DNA from: 13-2-20CM-66-19 sp963824395 | GTDB taxonomy: Bacteria > Pseudomonadota > Gammaproteobacteria > Steroidobacterales > Steroidobacteraceae | DNA length: 64,000 nucleotides | Direction of reading: 5' to 3' | NCBI GenBank assembly: GCA_963824395.1 | Contig: CAWGPF010000001.1 | Span: 1,116,001 to 1,180,000, forward strand | Part shown: piece after piece, positions 26,591 through 34,674 of the stretch | How positions within the stretch are numbered: the first letter of the stretch is position 1 | Layout of the letters: each line of letters begins with the position of its first letter | Translations under genes and position numbers: made by a program | Notes under the pieces: generated by a model | Seen by the model: only the letters and a program-made list of their open reading frames with translations | Told to the model about the DNA's origin: nothing | The model's database searches: none

Positions 26591-26616
26591 GACGCGCGCG
26601 GCGCGCCGCGCGCGTC
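26591..26616. terminator. Perfect 26-bp palindrome after the desaturase gene
   Basis: Directly after the desaturase stop, positions 26591-26616 read identically on both strands, giving a 13-bp GC-only stem apart from the terminal A-T pairs. It can form a strong transcript-end hairpin although no T-run follows (CTCTCCTCTCC does). The remaining gap to 26711 shows no gene. Confidence 0.55.
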
Positions 26617-26711
26617 GCGCTCTCCTCTCCTCACCAACCACGCGACCCCTGCGCGGGCCCGCGCCGCCGCGGCTCTGGCACGCCCCTGATGCTTGGTGCA
26701 CCATGCGCGCC

Positions 26712-27434
26712 ATGGGGCGCATATTTGAAGTCCGCAAGCACACGATGTTCGCGCGGTGGAACCGCATGGCGAAGCAGTTCGCCCGCATCGCCAAGGACAT
26801 CACCATGGCGGTCAAGTCCGGCGGCGCAGACCCGGCCGCCAACCCGACGCTGCGGCGCACGATCCAGAATGCGCGCGCCGTCAATATGCCGAAGGACAAG
26901 ATCGAGGCCGCCATCAAGCGCGCCGCCGGCCGCGACGCCACCAACTACCACGAGGTGCTCTACGAGGGCTACGCGCCGCACGGCGTAGCACTCCTGGTGG
27001 AGACGGCGACCGACAACCCGACGCGTACGGTCGCTTCGGTACGCAACATCATCACCAAGGGCGGCGGCAACCTCGCCACCAACGGCAGCGTCAGTTTCCT
27101 GTTCCGCAAGATGGGCGTGTTCCGCCTCAATCCGCAGGGCATCGACCAGGACGACCTGGAGCTCTATCTGATCGACCATGGCCTGGACGAAATGGGTGAG
27201 AGCACCGGGGAGAAGGGGGAGCCGCAGCTCGTCATCCGCGGCGCGTTCGCCGACTTCGGCCGCCTGCAGGAGGCTCTCGAGGCGCGCGGCATCACGCCCC
27301 TGTCGGCAGAGCACGAATACATCTGCACGGTGCCCACCGAGGTGCCCGAGCCGCAGGCCACCGAGGTGCTCACCGTCATCGACAAGCTCGAGCAGGACGA
27401 TGACGTGCAGAAGGTGTTCCACACCCTCGCCTGA
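26712..27434 (+). CDS. YebC/PmpR-family DNA-binding / translation factor
   Basis: A 240-residue YebC-family protein. The opening MGRIFEVRKHTMFARWNRM is the variant N-terminus of the YeeN-like branch rather than the MAGHSKW of classical YebC. The conserved GGADPAANPTLRRTIQNAR, NMPKDKIEAAIKRA and TDNPTRTVASVR segments follow. Family members act as transcriptional regulators or relieve ribosome stalling at proline runs. ATG at 26712 is preferred by family alignment; ATG at 26703 is equally open. No clear ribosome site is seen. Confidence 0.88.
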   Translation: MGRIFEVRKHTMFARWNRMAKQFARIAKDITMAVKSGGADPAANPTLRRTIQNARAVNMPKDKIEAAIKRAAGRDATNYHEVLYEGYAPHGVALLVETATDNPTRTVASVRNIITKGGGNLATNGSVSFLFRKMGVFRLNPQGIDQDDLELYLIDHGLDEMGESTGEKGEPQLVIRGAFADFGRLQEALEARGITPLSAEHEYICTVPTEVPEPQATEVLTVIDKLEQDDDVQKVFHTLA

Positions 27435-27480
27435 AGCTACGGCACGGCGCACCAGCTTGGCTACGGTACACGACTACCGC

Positions 27481-27945
27481 ATGCAACCGGCACGGCGCGC
27501 CGACGCGACGCCTCTCGCCCAGATGTCGGAGCGCTTCATCGAGGCGGGGCTGCGCCCGTCCTGGGGCGAAGTGCGCATCGCCTGGCACATCCGCGATCCG
27601 GAGTCCGTGGTGCTCACGGCGCGCCACGCCGGCGACCTGGCAGGCTTCGCCATCATGCGCTATGGCGATGAGCGTGCGCACCTGAACCTGCTCGCGGTGG
27701 CCCCCGGGCACCGCCGCCGCGGCGTGGCGCGCAGGCTCCTCACCTGGCTTGAGGAAAGCGCGCTCACCGCGGGCACCTTCGTGATCTCGCTGGAGCTGCG
27801 CGCCGGCAACCACGGCGCGCGCGCCTTCTATGCCGCGCTTGGCTACGAGGAGAGCGGTGAGGTGCCGGGCTACTACCAGGGGGTGGAGGCGGCGATCCGC
27901 CTCAAGCGCGACGTGCGTCCGGCCGAGGCGCGCGGCGAGCCGTGA
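27481..27945 (+). CDS. GNAT N-acetyltransferase (RimI-like)
   Basis: A 154-residue acetyltransferase. The acetyl-CoA loop LAVAPGHRRRGVARRLL and the NHGARAFYAALGYEE motif place it in the GNAT superfamily, close to RimI-type ribosomal or peptide alanine acetyltransferases; the substrate is not determined. ATG at 27481 gives a normal N-terminus; an in-frame TTG at 27457 would add eight residues. It follows the YebC-type gene by 46 nt and converges on the DUF3224 gene. Confidence 0.8.
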   Translation: MQPARRADATPLAQMSERFIEAGLRPSWGEVRIAWHIRDPESVVLTARHAGDLAGFAIMRYGDERAHLNLLAVAPGHRRRGVARRLLTWLEESALTAGTFVISLELRAGNHGARAFYAALGYEESGEVPGYYQGVEAAIRLKRDVRPAEARGEP

Positions 27946-27974
27946 AGTCCCGGCCCGTCCCGCGGCGGGTGCGC

Positions 27975-28379
27975 CTAGGTGTCGATCTTGAAGTCGAACT
28001 CGTAGGCGTGCGCGCCGTCGGCGCCGACGCTGATGTTCATCCTGCCGCTCAGGCCGCGCAGCTCCCCGGTGGCCGAGTCGGGCACCACGGTGATCTCGGA
28101 GCTCGATTCGCCGCGGTTCATGGTGGCGCAGTGCTGCAGTACGAAGCTGCCCGAGCGCCCCTTGAGCTTGGCGGTGACGCGCTCGAGCGCGACGTAGCCG
28201 GCCGAGCCCTTGGTCTCGGTCTGCAGCGCCAGCATCTCGCCCTTGCTGATGCCTTCCAGGTCGCCGTGGAAGCGCTTGTCGATGGTGAGACGGCTCAGGT
28301 TCGCGGCCCGCGCGACCTGCGTATCCGGCTTCTGCGGGGTGACCTTGACGTCGAAGGATCCGGTGGCGCGCTGACTCAT
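27975..28379 (-). CDS. DUF3224 domain protein
   Basis: A 134-residue protein matching the DUF3224 beta-barrel family in length and pattern (ATGSFDVKVTPQ, GEMLALQTETKGSAGYVALERVTAKLKGRSGSFVLQH, STGELRGLSGRMNI); family function is unknown, with some allene-oxide-cyclase-like resemblance. It is the last gene of the leftward run that starts at pqqA, 36 nt after the deformylase stop. Confidence 0.8.
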   Translation of the reverse strand: MSQRATGSFDVKVTPQKPDTQVARAANLSRLTIDKRFHGDLEGISKGEMLALQTETKGSAGYVALERVTAKLKGRSGSFVLQHCATMNRGESSSEITVVPDSATGELRGLSGRMNISVGADGAHAYEFDFKIDT

Positions 28380-28415
28380 GGCAGTCTCCTTAGGGTCGGT
28401 GTTCGGTGGCGCCGC

Positions 28416-28946
28416 TCAGTCGGGCATCGGGGTCATCTGTGCGGCAAGCACGTCCTCGAAGCCGAAGTTTCGCAGGTCCCGCACCCGCTGCGGGAACAGG
28501 ATCCCGTCCAGGTGATCGACCTCGTGCTGCACCACGCGTGCATGGAAGCCCTCCACGGTGCGATCCAGCGGCGTGCCGTGGGCGTCGAAACCCTGGTAGC
28601 GCAGGCGCGTGAAGCGTGGCACCAGGCCGCGCATGCCCGGCACCGACAGGCACCCCTCCCAGCCCTCATCCTGCTCCTGCGTCAGCACGCTGAGGACCGG
28701 GTTGACGAGCACGGTGTAGGGCACGGGCTTGATGTGCGGGTAGCGCGGGTTGTCCTTGAGCTCGAAGATCACCACGCGCGCGCCGACCCCGATCTGGGGG
28801 GCGGCGATGCCGGCGCCGCGCTCGACGCGCATGGTGTCATCCATGTCCGCTACGAGTTCCAGCAGCGCGCGATCGAAGCGCGCCACCGGCTGCGCCACTT
28901 CCCTAAGGAGTGGCTCGCCCATCCGCAGAACCCGCCGCACCGCCAT
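28416..28946 (-). CDS. def: Peptide deformylase
   Basis: Removes the formyl group from N-terminal formyl-methionine of new proteins. The 176-residue enzyme has all three motifs: GAGIAAPQIG (45-53), EGCLSVP (Cys99 metal ligand) and QHEVDHLDG (H141, E142, H145). The ATG at 28946 lies only 10 nt from the pqqE stop, so it is probably part of the pqq transcript. The usual def partner fmt is not here, suggesting this is a second copy; that is inference. Confidence 0.93.
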   Translation of the reverse strand: MAVRRVLRMGEPLLREVAQPVARFDRALLELVADMDDTMRVERGAGIAAPQIGVGARVVIFELKDNPRYPHIKPVPYTVLVNPVLSVLTQEQDEGWEGCLSVPGMRGLVPRFTRLRYQGFDAHGTPLDRTVEGFHARVVQHEVDHLDGILFPQRVRDLRNFGFEDVLAAQMTPMPD

Positions 28947-28956
28947 GCGGTCAACT

Positions 28957-30135
28957 CTAGCCCGAACCGGTCCCCGGCGGCACGCCCGGCAGCAGCGCGA
29001 TGGACGTGCGGTGGTCGCGGAATCTGAGCACGTGCTCGCGCGCCGGGGCGTGCGCTGCCTGCTCGGCCCGCGCCACGGCCTCGGTGACCAGGTGGTGGTG
29101 GGGTGAGAGCGCGCACACCGGGTCGGCGTTGTCCGCATCCCCGGTCAGGAGGTAGGCCTGGCAGCGGCAGCCGCCGAAATCCTTGGTCCGTTCCGGGCAG
29201 CTGACGCACGGCTCCTTCATCCACCCCTGGCCGCGGAAGCGGTTGAAGGCCTGCGAGTCGTACCAGATTTCGCGCAGGCTCATCGCGCGCACGTTCGGCA
29301 GCGCAAGTCCCGGCAGCATACGCGCCGCATGGCAGGGCAGGGCCGTGCCATCCGGGGTCAGGGCGAGGAACACCGAGCCGAGGCCGTTCATGCACGGCTT
29401 CGGACGCGTCTCGAAGTAGTCGGGCACCACGAAGTAGATCTTCATGCGACTGCCGAGGCGCTCGCGGAAAGTGCGCGTGACCGCTTCGGCGCGCTCAAGC
29501 TGCGCGCGGCTCGGCAGCAGCGCGTCGCGGTTCAGCCACGCCCAGCCGTAGTACTGGGTGTTGGCGAGCTCGACGTACTGGGCGCCCATACGCTCGGCCA
29601 TCGCCAGGATCTCCCCGACGTGGTCGATGTTATGCCGGTGCAGCACGACGTTGAGCACCATCGGGTAACCGTGGGCGCGGATGAGCTCGGCCACCCGCGC
29701 CTTGAGGTCAAAGGTGCGCGTGCTACTCAGGAAGTCGTTCATCTCGCGCGTGCTGTCCTGGAAGGACAGCTGGATGTGGTCCACCCCGGCGCGCTTGAGC
29801 GCCGCGATGCGCGTCGCGGTCATGCCGACGCCGGAGGTGATGAGGTTGATGTAGAACCCCAGCTCGTGCGCCCCGGCGACGATCTCCTCCAGATCCTCGC
29901 GTACGAGCGGCTCACCGCCCGACAGCCCGAGCTGCACCGCCCCGAGCGCGCGCGCTTCCTTCAGCACCCGCAGCCACTCCGCCGTGGGCAGCTCTGCGGC
30001 GGTGGTGGCGAAATCGGTGGGGTTGTAGCAGAACACGCAATGCAGCGGGCAGCGGTAGGTGAGCTCGAGCAGCAGCCACAGCGGCGGCCCGACGCCGCTC
30101 GCCGCGCTGCCGGCGGCTGCGCTGGCGGCGTTCAC
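28957..30135 (-). CDS. pqqE: PQQ biosynthesis radical SAM enzyme PqqE
   Basis: Radical SAM/SPASM protein that forms the carbon-carbon crosslink between glutamate and tyrosine of the PqqA peptide with help from PqqD. The 392-residue protein has the [4Fe-4S] motif C29-x3-C33-x2-C36 (TYRCPLHCVFCYNP), GLSGGEPL, and the C-terminal SPASM cysteines (CVSCPERTKDFGGCRC). GTG at 30135 overlaps the pqqD stop. The N-terminus carries an alanine/glycine stretch of about 15 residues before the domain. Confidence 0.96.
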   Translation of the reverse strand: MNAASAAAGSAASGVGPPLWLLLELTYRCPLHCVFCYNPTDFATTAAELPTAEWLRVLKEARALGAVQLGLSGGEPLVREDLEEIVAGAHELGFYINLITSGVGMTATRIAALKRAGVDHIQLSFQDSTREMNDFLSSTRTFDLKARVAELIRAHGYPMVLNVVLHRHNIDHVGEILAMAERMGAQYVELANTQYYGWAWLNRDALLPSRAQLERAEAVTRTFRERLGSRMKIYFVVPDYFETRPKPCMNGLGSVFLALTPDGTALPCHAARMLPGLALPNVRAMSLREIWYDSQAFNRFRGQGWMKEPCVSCPERTKDFGGCRCQAYLLTGDADNADPVCALSPHHHLVTEAVARAEQAAHAPAREHVLRFRDHRTSIALLPGVPPGTGSG

Positions 30136-30410
30136 GGACGCAGCTCCAGCCAGCGCTTCTCCAGCGCGTAGGCGACGAAGGCGTTCACGTCCGCGCCGAG
30201 GCCGCTCGCCCCGTAAGTGCGTTCCAGGTCCGCGACGATGTCATCGAGGCAGCGCACGCCGTCGCAGCGGGCGAGGATGGCGCCGGCGGTGCCATTGAGC
30301 TTCACCATGCCTTCCGGGTAGAGCAGCACGTGCGCCGCCTGCGCCGCCTCCCACTGCAGGCGCATGCCGTGCGCGATTGCCGGTTTCAGGCTCCCGTCGA
30401 TGTCACTCAC
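30132..30410 (-). CDS. pqqD: PQQ biosynthesis peptide chaperone PqqD
   Basis: Binds PqqA and delivers it to PqqE. From GTG at 30410 (overlapping the pqqC stop, GTGA) it is 92 residues, the usual PqqD length, with the winged-helix pattern HVLLYPEGMVKLNGTAGAILARCDG and VNAFVAYALEKRWLEL. The ATG further upstream at 30455 would run into pqqC and is less likely. Confidence 0.94.
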   Translation of the reverse strand: MSDIDGSLKPAIAHGMRLQWEAAQAAHVLLYPEGMVKLNGTAGAILARCDGVRCLDDIVADLERTYGASGLGADVNAFVAYALEKRWLELRP

Positions 30411-31105
30411 GCGCTCACCCCGTAGGTGAGTCCCATGGCATCGTTCATCTGCCACAGCACGTCGAGCTTGAACTGCAGGATTTGCAGTGCCCGTTCCTGC
30501 TGCGCGCGCGTGCGGAAGCGCTCGAGCGTCACGGCGAGCCCGAACTCGACGTCGCGGCGCGCCAGACTCACGCGGCTCTGGAAGTACTTAAGGCCCGCGG
30601 CCTCTATCCACGGGTAGTGCTGCGGCCAGGTCGCCAGGCGCTGCTTGTGGATCTCGGGCGCGAACAGCTCCGTGAGGGAGGCACACACCGCTTCGGGCCA
30701 CGGCGCGCGGCGCGCGAAATTGACGTAGGCGTCCACCGCAAAGCGCACCCCGGGGAGCACCGCTTCCAGGCTCTCCACCTGGGCGCGCTGCAGACCCACC
30801 GCCTGCGCCAGGTGCAGCCAGGAATCGATGCCGCCGGCATCCTCGCCGTGACCGTCATGGTCGAGGATGCGCTGCACCCAGTTGCGGCGCACCGCGCGCT
30901 CATCGCAGTTGGCGATGATGGCGGCGTCCTTGAGCGGGATGTTGATCTGGTAGTAGTAGCGGTTGGCCACCCAGCCGCGGATCTGCTCCGGCGTCGCCTT
31001 GCCGGTGTTGAGCATCACGTTGAAGGGGTGATGGATGTGGTAGGCACGCCCGCGCTCGCGCAGCTCGCGCTCGAACTCCTCGTGCGTCCAGGGCGTCGCA
31101 CTCAC
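30407..31105 (-). CDS. pqqC: Pyrroloquinoline-quinone synthase PqqC
   Basis: Cofactor-less oxidase that performs the final ring closure and eight-electron oxidation giving PQQ. The 232-residue all-helical protein has YHIHHPFNVMLNTGKATPEQIRGWVANRYYYQ and ILDHDGH, which hold active-site residues. GTG start at 31105 overlaps the pqqB stop. Confidence 0.96.
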   Translation of the reverse strand: MSATPWTHEEFERELRERGRAYHIHHPFNVMLNTGKATPEQIRGWVANRYYYQINIPLKDAAIIANCDERAVRRNWVQRILDHDGHGEDAGGIDSWLHLAQAVGLQRAQVESLEAVLPGVRFAVDAYVNFARRAPWPEAVCASLTELFAPEIHKQRLATWPQHYPWIEAAGLKYFQSRVSLARRDVEFGLAVTLERFRTRAQQERALQILQFKLDVLWQMNDAMGLTYGVSA

Positions 31106-32022
31106 AGCTGCACCTCGAGCCCGTCGTGGGCCACTTCGATGCCCCGCTCGTTGAGCGTGGCGCGCTCGGCGGAGTCCTCATCGAGGATCGGGTTGGTGTT
31201 GTTGATATGGACCAGGATGCGGCGCGTGCGTGCGGGCAGCCGCCCCAGCCACTCGAGCATGCCGCCCGCGCCGCTTTGCGGCAGATGGCCGATCTCGCGC
31301 GCGCGCTTTTTCGACAGCCCGAGGTCGGGCATCTCGGTGTCGCACCAGAAGGTACCGTCCACCATGACGCAGTCAGCCTCCTGCATGGCAGCCCAGACGC
31401 CCGCCTCCATTGCACCCAGTCCCGGGGCGTATACGAGGGAGCGGCCGCTCGCTTCGTCCTGCAGGACGAGGGCGACGTTGTCACCGGGCTGTGGCTGTTC
31501 GCGGTGCGGGGAGTAAGGCGCGGGCTTGGAGGCCACGCTGATCGCCTGCCAGCGGATGCCGGTGACTCCGGCGATGGCGAAAGCGCCGCCGCCAGTGGGA
31601 AGCACGTGGCGCTCGACGCCGCAGTAGTGAGCGAGCACCCCGAAGATCGGGTTGCCGCGCGTCAGGTCCGCGTAGGCATTGTCCGTGCACCAGATCGGCA
31701 GCGCGCGGGTCGACTCGCGCAGCATGTAGAGGCCGGTGGTGTGGTCGATCTGGGCATCGACGAGCACGATGGCGCAGATCGCGCTGTCACGCGCCGCGCG
31801 TGCCGGCTGCAGCACCGGGTTCGCACGCAGCTGCTGAAGGATGTCGGGGGAGGCGTTGATGAGCACCCAGGCACGCTCATCGGCGCCGCGCACGGCCAGG
31901 GATGACTGGGTGCGCGCGCTCGCCCGCAGCGTGCCATTGCGCAGGCCAGCACAGTTGCGGCAGTTGCAGTTCCACTGGGGGAACCCGCCTCCGGCAGCCG
32001 ACCCCAGTACCCGAATTTTCAC
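31102..32022 (-). CDS. pqqB: PQQ biosynthesis protein PqqB
   Basis: Metallo-beta-lactamase-fold protein proposed to hydroxylate the tyrosine-derived moiety in PQQ formation. The 306-residue protein opens with VLGSAAGGGFPQWNCNCRNC, whose cysteines bind structural zinc, and contains the INASPD and DAQIDHTTGL metal segments. GTG start at 32022 with only a weak upstream site. It follows pqqA after 88 nt containing a hairpin. Confidence 0.95.
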   Translation of the reverse strand: MKIRVLGSAAGGGFPQWNCNCRNCAGLRNGTLRASARTQSSLAVRGADERAWVLINASPDILQQLRANPVLQPARAARDSAICAIVLVDAQIDHTTGLYMLRESTRALPIWCTDNAYADLTRGNPIFGVLAHYCGVERHVLPTGGGAFAIAGVTGIRWQAISVASKPAPYSPHREQPQPGDNVALVLQDEASGRSLVYAPGLGAMEAGVWAAMQEADCVMVDGTFWCDTEMPDLGLSKKRAREIGHLPQSGAGGMLEWLGRLPARTRRILVHINNTNPILDEDSAERATLNERGIEVAHDGLEVQL

Positions 32023-32072
32023 GCTTGAGGCTCAGGCGCCACCCGGGTCGTGCGCCCTCTGCAGGGGCTTAC

Positions 32073-32093
32073 GGAGCCTGCATGCCAGGCTCC
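32073..32093 (-). promoter_or_regulatory. Hairpin between pqqA and pqqB
   Basis: A perfect 8-bp stem (arms 32073-32080 and 32086-32093, 5-nt loop) lies in the gap between pqqA and pqqB. In several bacteria such hairpins give far more pqqA than downstream message, by attenuation or mRNA end protection; the same role here is inference. Confidence 0.6.
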
Positions 32094-32110
32094 CAGCCCG
32101 AATCTGACTG

Positions 32111-32185
32111 TTACCGATTCGCGATGTACATCGTGATTTCCATACCGAAACGGAAATCAACAGCCTGTGGCATTTCCCAACGCAT
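32111..32185 (-). CDS. pqqA: PQQ precursor peptide PqqA
   Basis: A 24-residue peptide gene, the ribosomal precursor whose glutamate and tyrosine become PQQ. The peptide has Glu16 and Tyr20, separated by three residues (E-I-T-M-Y), the invariant spacing; the downstream arginine is R24. CAGGAGC ends 7 nt before the ATG at 32185. It is far shorter than a usual ORF cut-off. It heads pqqABCDE in the same direction. Confidence 0.93.
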   Translation of the reverse strand: MRWEMPQAVDFRFGMEITMYIANR

Positions 32186-32354
32186 GGTTGAAGCTCCTGA
32201 AAGCCGGTTGCTCACTATCGACGCCGCCAGTGTATCCTCGCCCACGCCCCCGCGGATGCCCCGCAGCCGGTCCGGGAGCCAGTTTCATGATTTTCTGGAA
32301 TCCCACCCCCGCAAGGTCCCCCGCCGTACCCGGGCAGGCAATGCTAACCCCCTG

Positions 32355-33698
32355 ATGAAACTGCGGACGCGCCTCAACCTGGTGCTGACCGGCCTCACGG
32401 CGGTATTCATCGTGGTGCTGGTGCTGGATGAGATCCGCGCCACCCGCTCCTCCATCCGCGAGGAGATCGAGGCGGCCAACCGCGTCGCGGCGCAGATGCT
32501 CGGGCGTCTGGCCCTTACCTACGCCGACAGCGGCGGTACCCCGGCCGTGCAGCAGCTGCTGGCGCACTTCGGTCACGTGCGCGCCAACGACATCACCCTG
32601 CGCGGCCCGGACGGGGTGGTGCTGTACCGCTCCCCGCCGGCCTCCTATAAGGCGGGGCGCGATGCGCCCGCGTGGTTCGCGCGCCTGCTGACGCCGCACA
32701 GCGCCCGGCAGCTGTTCGCGCTGCCGGACGGCGCGCAGCTGGCGATCGATGCCGAGCCCTCACGCGCCATCGTCGATGCCTGGGACGAGCTGACGCGCCT
32801 CGTGACCATCGCAGCGCTGCTGCTCGCGGCGGTGAGTGCGCTCGCCTTCTGGCTGGTGGGACGGGCGCTTGCGCCCTTCGGCGTCATCGTCGGCGGCCTA
32901 GAACGGCTGCAGCACGGCGAGCTCACCTATCGGCTGCCAGCGCTGCCGGGCGCCGAAGCCCACGCCATCGGCGACGCCTTCAACCGCATGGCACAGAGCG
33001 TGCAAAGCAACGTGCAGGCCGAGCGCGAGGCGCAGGACGCTCGCGCCCGGCTCGAGGAACGACGCGAGCTCGCGCTCCTCATCGAGCAGAGCCTCGAGGA
33101 GGAGCGGCGCCAGATCGCGCACGAGCTGCACGATGAGTTCGGCCAGTCGGTCACGGCGATCCGCTCGCTCGCCATGGCGATCGTCGGCCAGGCGGGCGAG
33201 CCGCCGGTGGCCGAGGCGGCGCGTCTGATCGGCACCGAGGCGGCGCGCCTCTACGATGCGATGCACGGTCTCATCCCGCGCCTGACGCCGCTGTCGTTCG
33301 ATTCCCTGGGGCTCGCGCAGGCGCTGGAGAACCTGGTGGGCGACTGGCAGCGCCGCCACCCGCGTCCGCGTCTCAGCCTGAGCCACGAGCTGCCCGCGGC
33401 GCTCGGGGCGAGCGTGACGCTCGCGGCCTACCGCGTGGTGCAGGAGGCGCTGGTCAATGCCGTGCGGCACGCGCAGGCGGACGAGGTCACCATCGAGGTA
33501 CGCGCCGCGGACGGAAGGCTCTCGGTGGCGGTGCTCGATGATGGCGTCGGGCTGCCGGCCGACTGGCAGCGTCCGGGGCACTTCGGCCTGCGCGGACTCG
33601 CCGAGCGCGTCGAGCGCCTCGGCGGCACGCTCACCGTACGCAACCGCGAGCCGCGCGGCACCGCTATCGCCGCCGACATCCCGCTGGGGGCCACATGA
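32355..33698 (+). CDS. NarL-type sensor histidine kinase
   Basis: A 447-residue membrane kinase. It has transmembrane segments near residues 5-25 and 150-172 with a periplasmic loop between, a HAMP linker, the HisKA_3 box in IAHELHDEFGQS (phospho-acceptor H259), the N-box VVQEALVNAVRHA and G-box DDGVGLP. The ATG at 32355 gives the normal short cytosolic start. It overlaps the response regulator by 4 nt and diverges from pqqA across 169 nt, which suggests a role in controlling PQQ genes. The sensed signal is unknown. Confidence 0.88.
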   Translation: MKLRTRLNLVLTGLTAVFIVVLVLDEIRATRSSIREEIEAANRVAAQMLGRLALTYADSGGTPAVQQLLAHFGHVRANDITLRGPDGVVLYRSPPASYKAGRDAPAWFARLLTPHSARQLFALPDGAQLAIDAEPSRAIVDAWDELTRLVTIAALLLAAVSALAFWLVGRALAPFGVIVGGLERLQHGELTYRLPALPGAEAHAIGDAFNRMAQSVQSNVQAEREAQDARARLEERRELALLIEQSLEEERRQIAHELHDEFGQSVTAIRSLAMAIVGQAGEPPVAEAARLIGTEAARLYDAMHGLIPRLTPLSFDSLGLAQALENLVGDWQRRHPRPRLSLSHELPAALGASVTLAAYRVVQEALVNAVRHAQADEVTIEVRAADGRLSVAVLDDGVGLPADWQRPGHFGLRGLAERVERLGGTLTVRNREPRGTAIAADIPLGAT

Positions 33699-34330
33699 TC
33701 CGGGTGCTGCTGGTCGATGATCACGCGGTGGTGCGCACCGGCTTCCGGCTGCTGCTGCAGGCGCACCCGGGCACCACGGTGGTCGGCGAAGCCGACAGCG
33801 GCGAGAGTGCCTACAAACGCTTCCTCGAGCTCGCCCCCGATGTCGTGGTGATGGATCTTTCGATGCCCGGGATGGGGGGGCTCGAGGCGCTGCGGCGCAT
33901 CCGCGCCCACCACCCGCAGGCGCGCGTGCTCACGCTCTCCGCACTCGATGACCCGCAGCACGCGCAGCGCGCGCTGCGCGAAGGGGCGTGCGGCTTCCTC
34001 TCCAAGCGCAGCGCGCCGGAGACGCTGCTGGAGGCGATCACCACGGTGGCTGCCGGCGAGCGTTACCTGGATGCGCAGCTGGCAGCCAAGCTCGCCCTCA
34101 CCGAGGCCGGGGGCGGCGGCCACTCGGCGCTCGAGCGGCTCTCGGAGCGCGAGTTCGAGGTGTTCGTGCGCCTGGCGCGCGGGCATACCGTGCAGCGTAT
34201 CGCGGAGGACCTGAAGCTCTCCGCCTCCACCATCGGCACGCACCTTTACAACATCAAGCACAAGCTCGGCGTGGCGAATCAATCGGAGCTGACGCTGATC
34301 GCGATCCGCCAGGGTCTGATCGAGGCATAG
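33695..34330 (+). CDS. NarL/LuxR-family response regulator
   Basis: A 211-residue regulator with receiver domain (acidic pair D8-D9, phospho-acceptor D54, K in FLSKRS) and a C-terminal LuxR helix-turn-helix (LSEREFEVFVRLARGHTVQRIAEDLKLSASTIGTHLYNIKHKLG). It forms an operon with the kinase by a 4-nt overlap. LuxR-type regulators of this kind (AgmR/ErbR) control pqq and alcohol-oxidation genes in Pseudomonas; that link is by analogy. Confidence 0.9.
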   Translation: MIRVLLVDDHAVVRTGFRLLLQAHPGTTVVGEADSGESAYKRFLELAPDVVVMDLSMPGMGGLEALRRIRAHHPQARVLTLSALDDPQHAQRALREGACGFLSKRSAPETLLEAITTVAAGERYLDAQLAAKLALTEAGGGGHSALERLSEREFEVFVRLARGHTVQRIAEDLKLSASTIGTHLYNIKHKLGVANQSELTLIAIRQGLIEA

Positions 34331-34357
34331 TGCCCCTGGGGCGCGGGCGAGCGCCGC

Positions 34358-34612
34358 TCAGGGTTCGAGGTTGCGCCCCACCGCCACGCGGCGCGTCATG
34401 CGCTCGAGTGAGCGACGCGCCGCGGCCTTGGCGATGTGCTTGCACCACAGGGGCGCGCGCTGCTCGGACTGGCGCTGGAAGCGCTCGCAGTCACAGGTCC
34501 ACAGGATCTTGTCATCCTGAGTTTTCAGCACCCGCACCGTGCGGCTGGGAAATTCATACACGCCCAGAACTTCGTTATCTGCGGGCGGGCGACGCCGGAA
34601 ACGTATGGCCAT
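34358..34612 (-). CDS. Small SWIM-type zinc-finger protein
   Basis: An 84-residue basic protein whose core reads TCDCERFQRQSEQRAPLWCKH, the C-x-C-x(n)-C-x-H arrangement of SWIM zinc fingers (C40, C42, C57, H59). No other domain is present. SWIM domains occur in DNA-repair and transposase-like proteins; a free-standing copy here may bind nucleic acid. The ATG at 34612 follows a short region with direct repeats. Function is unknown. Confidence 0.6.
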   Translation of the reverse strand: MAIRFRRRPPADNEVLGVYEFPSRTVRVLKTQDDKILWTCDCERFQRQSEQRAPLWCKHIAKAAARRSLERMTRRVAVGRNLEP

Positions 34613-34635
34613 GGGTCAAGCCTAGCGCAGCCGCG

Positions 34636-34668
34636 CTGTGGATCGCCTGTGGATTACCTGTGCACAGC
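34636..34668. repeat. Three 11-bp direct repeats (TGTGGAT-type)
   Basis: Units start at 34636, 34647 and 34658: CTGTGGATCGC, CTGTGGATTAC, CTGTGCACAGC. The first two share 8 identical leading bases; one reads close to a DnaA box on the minus strand (TAATCCACA), one mismatch. They lie between the start of the SWIM gene and the stop of the PH-SHOCT gene, so could be a binding site for the former's promoter. Confidence 0.5.
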
Positions 34669-34674
34669 GCATCT

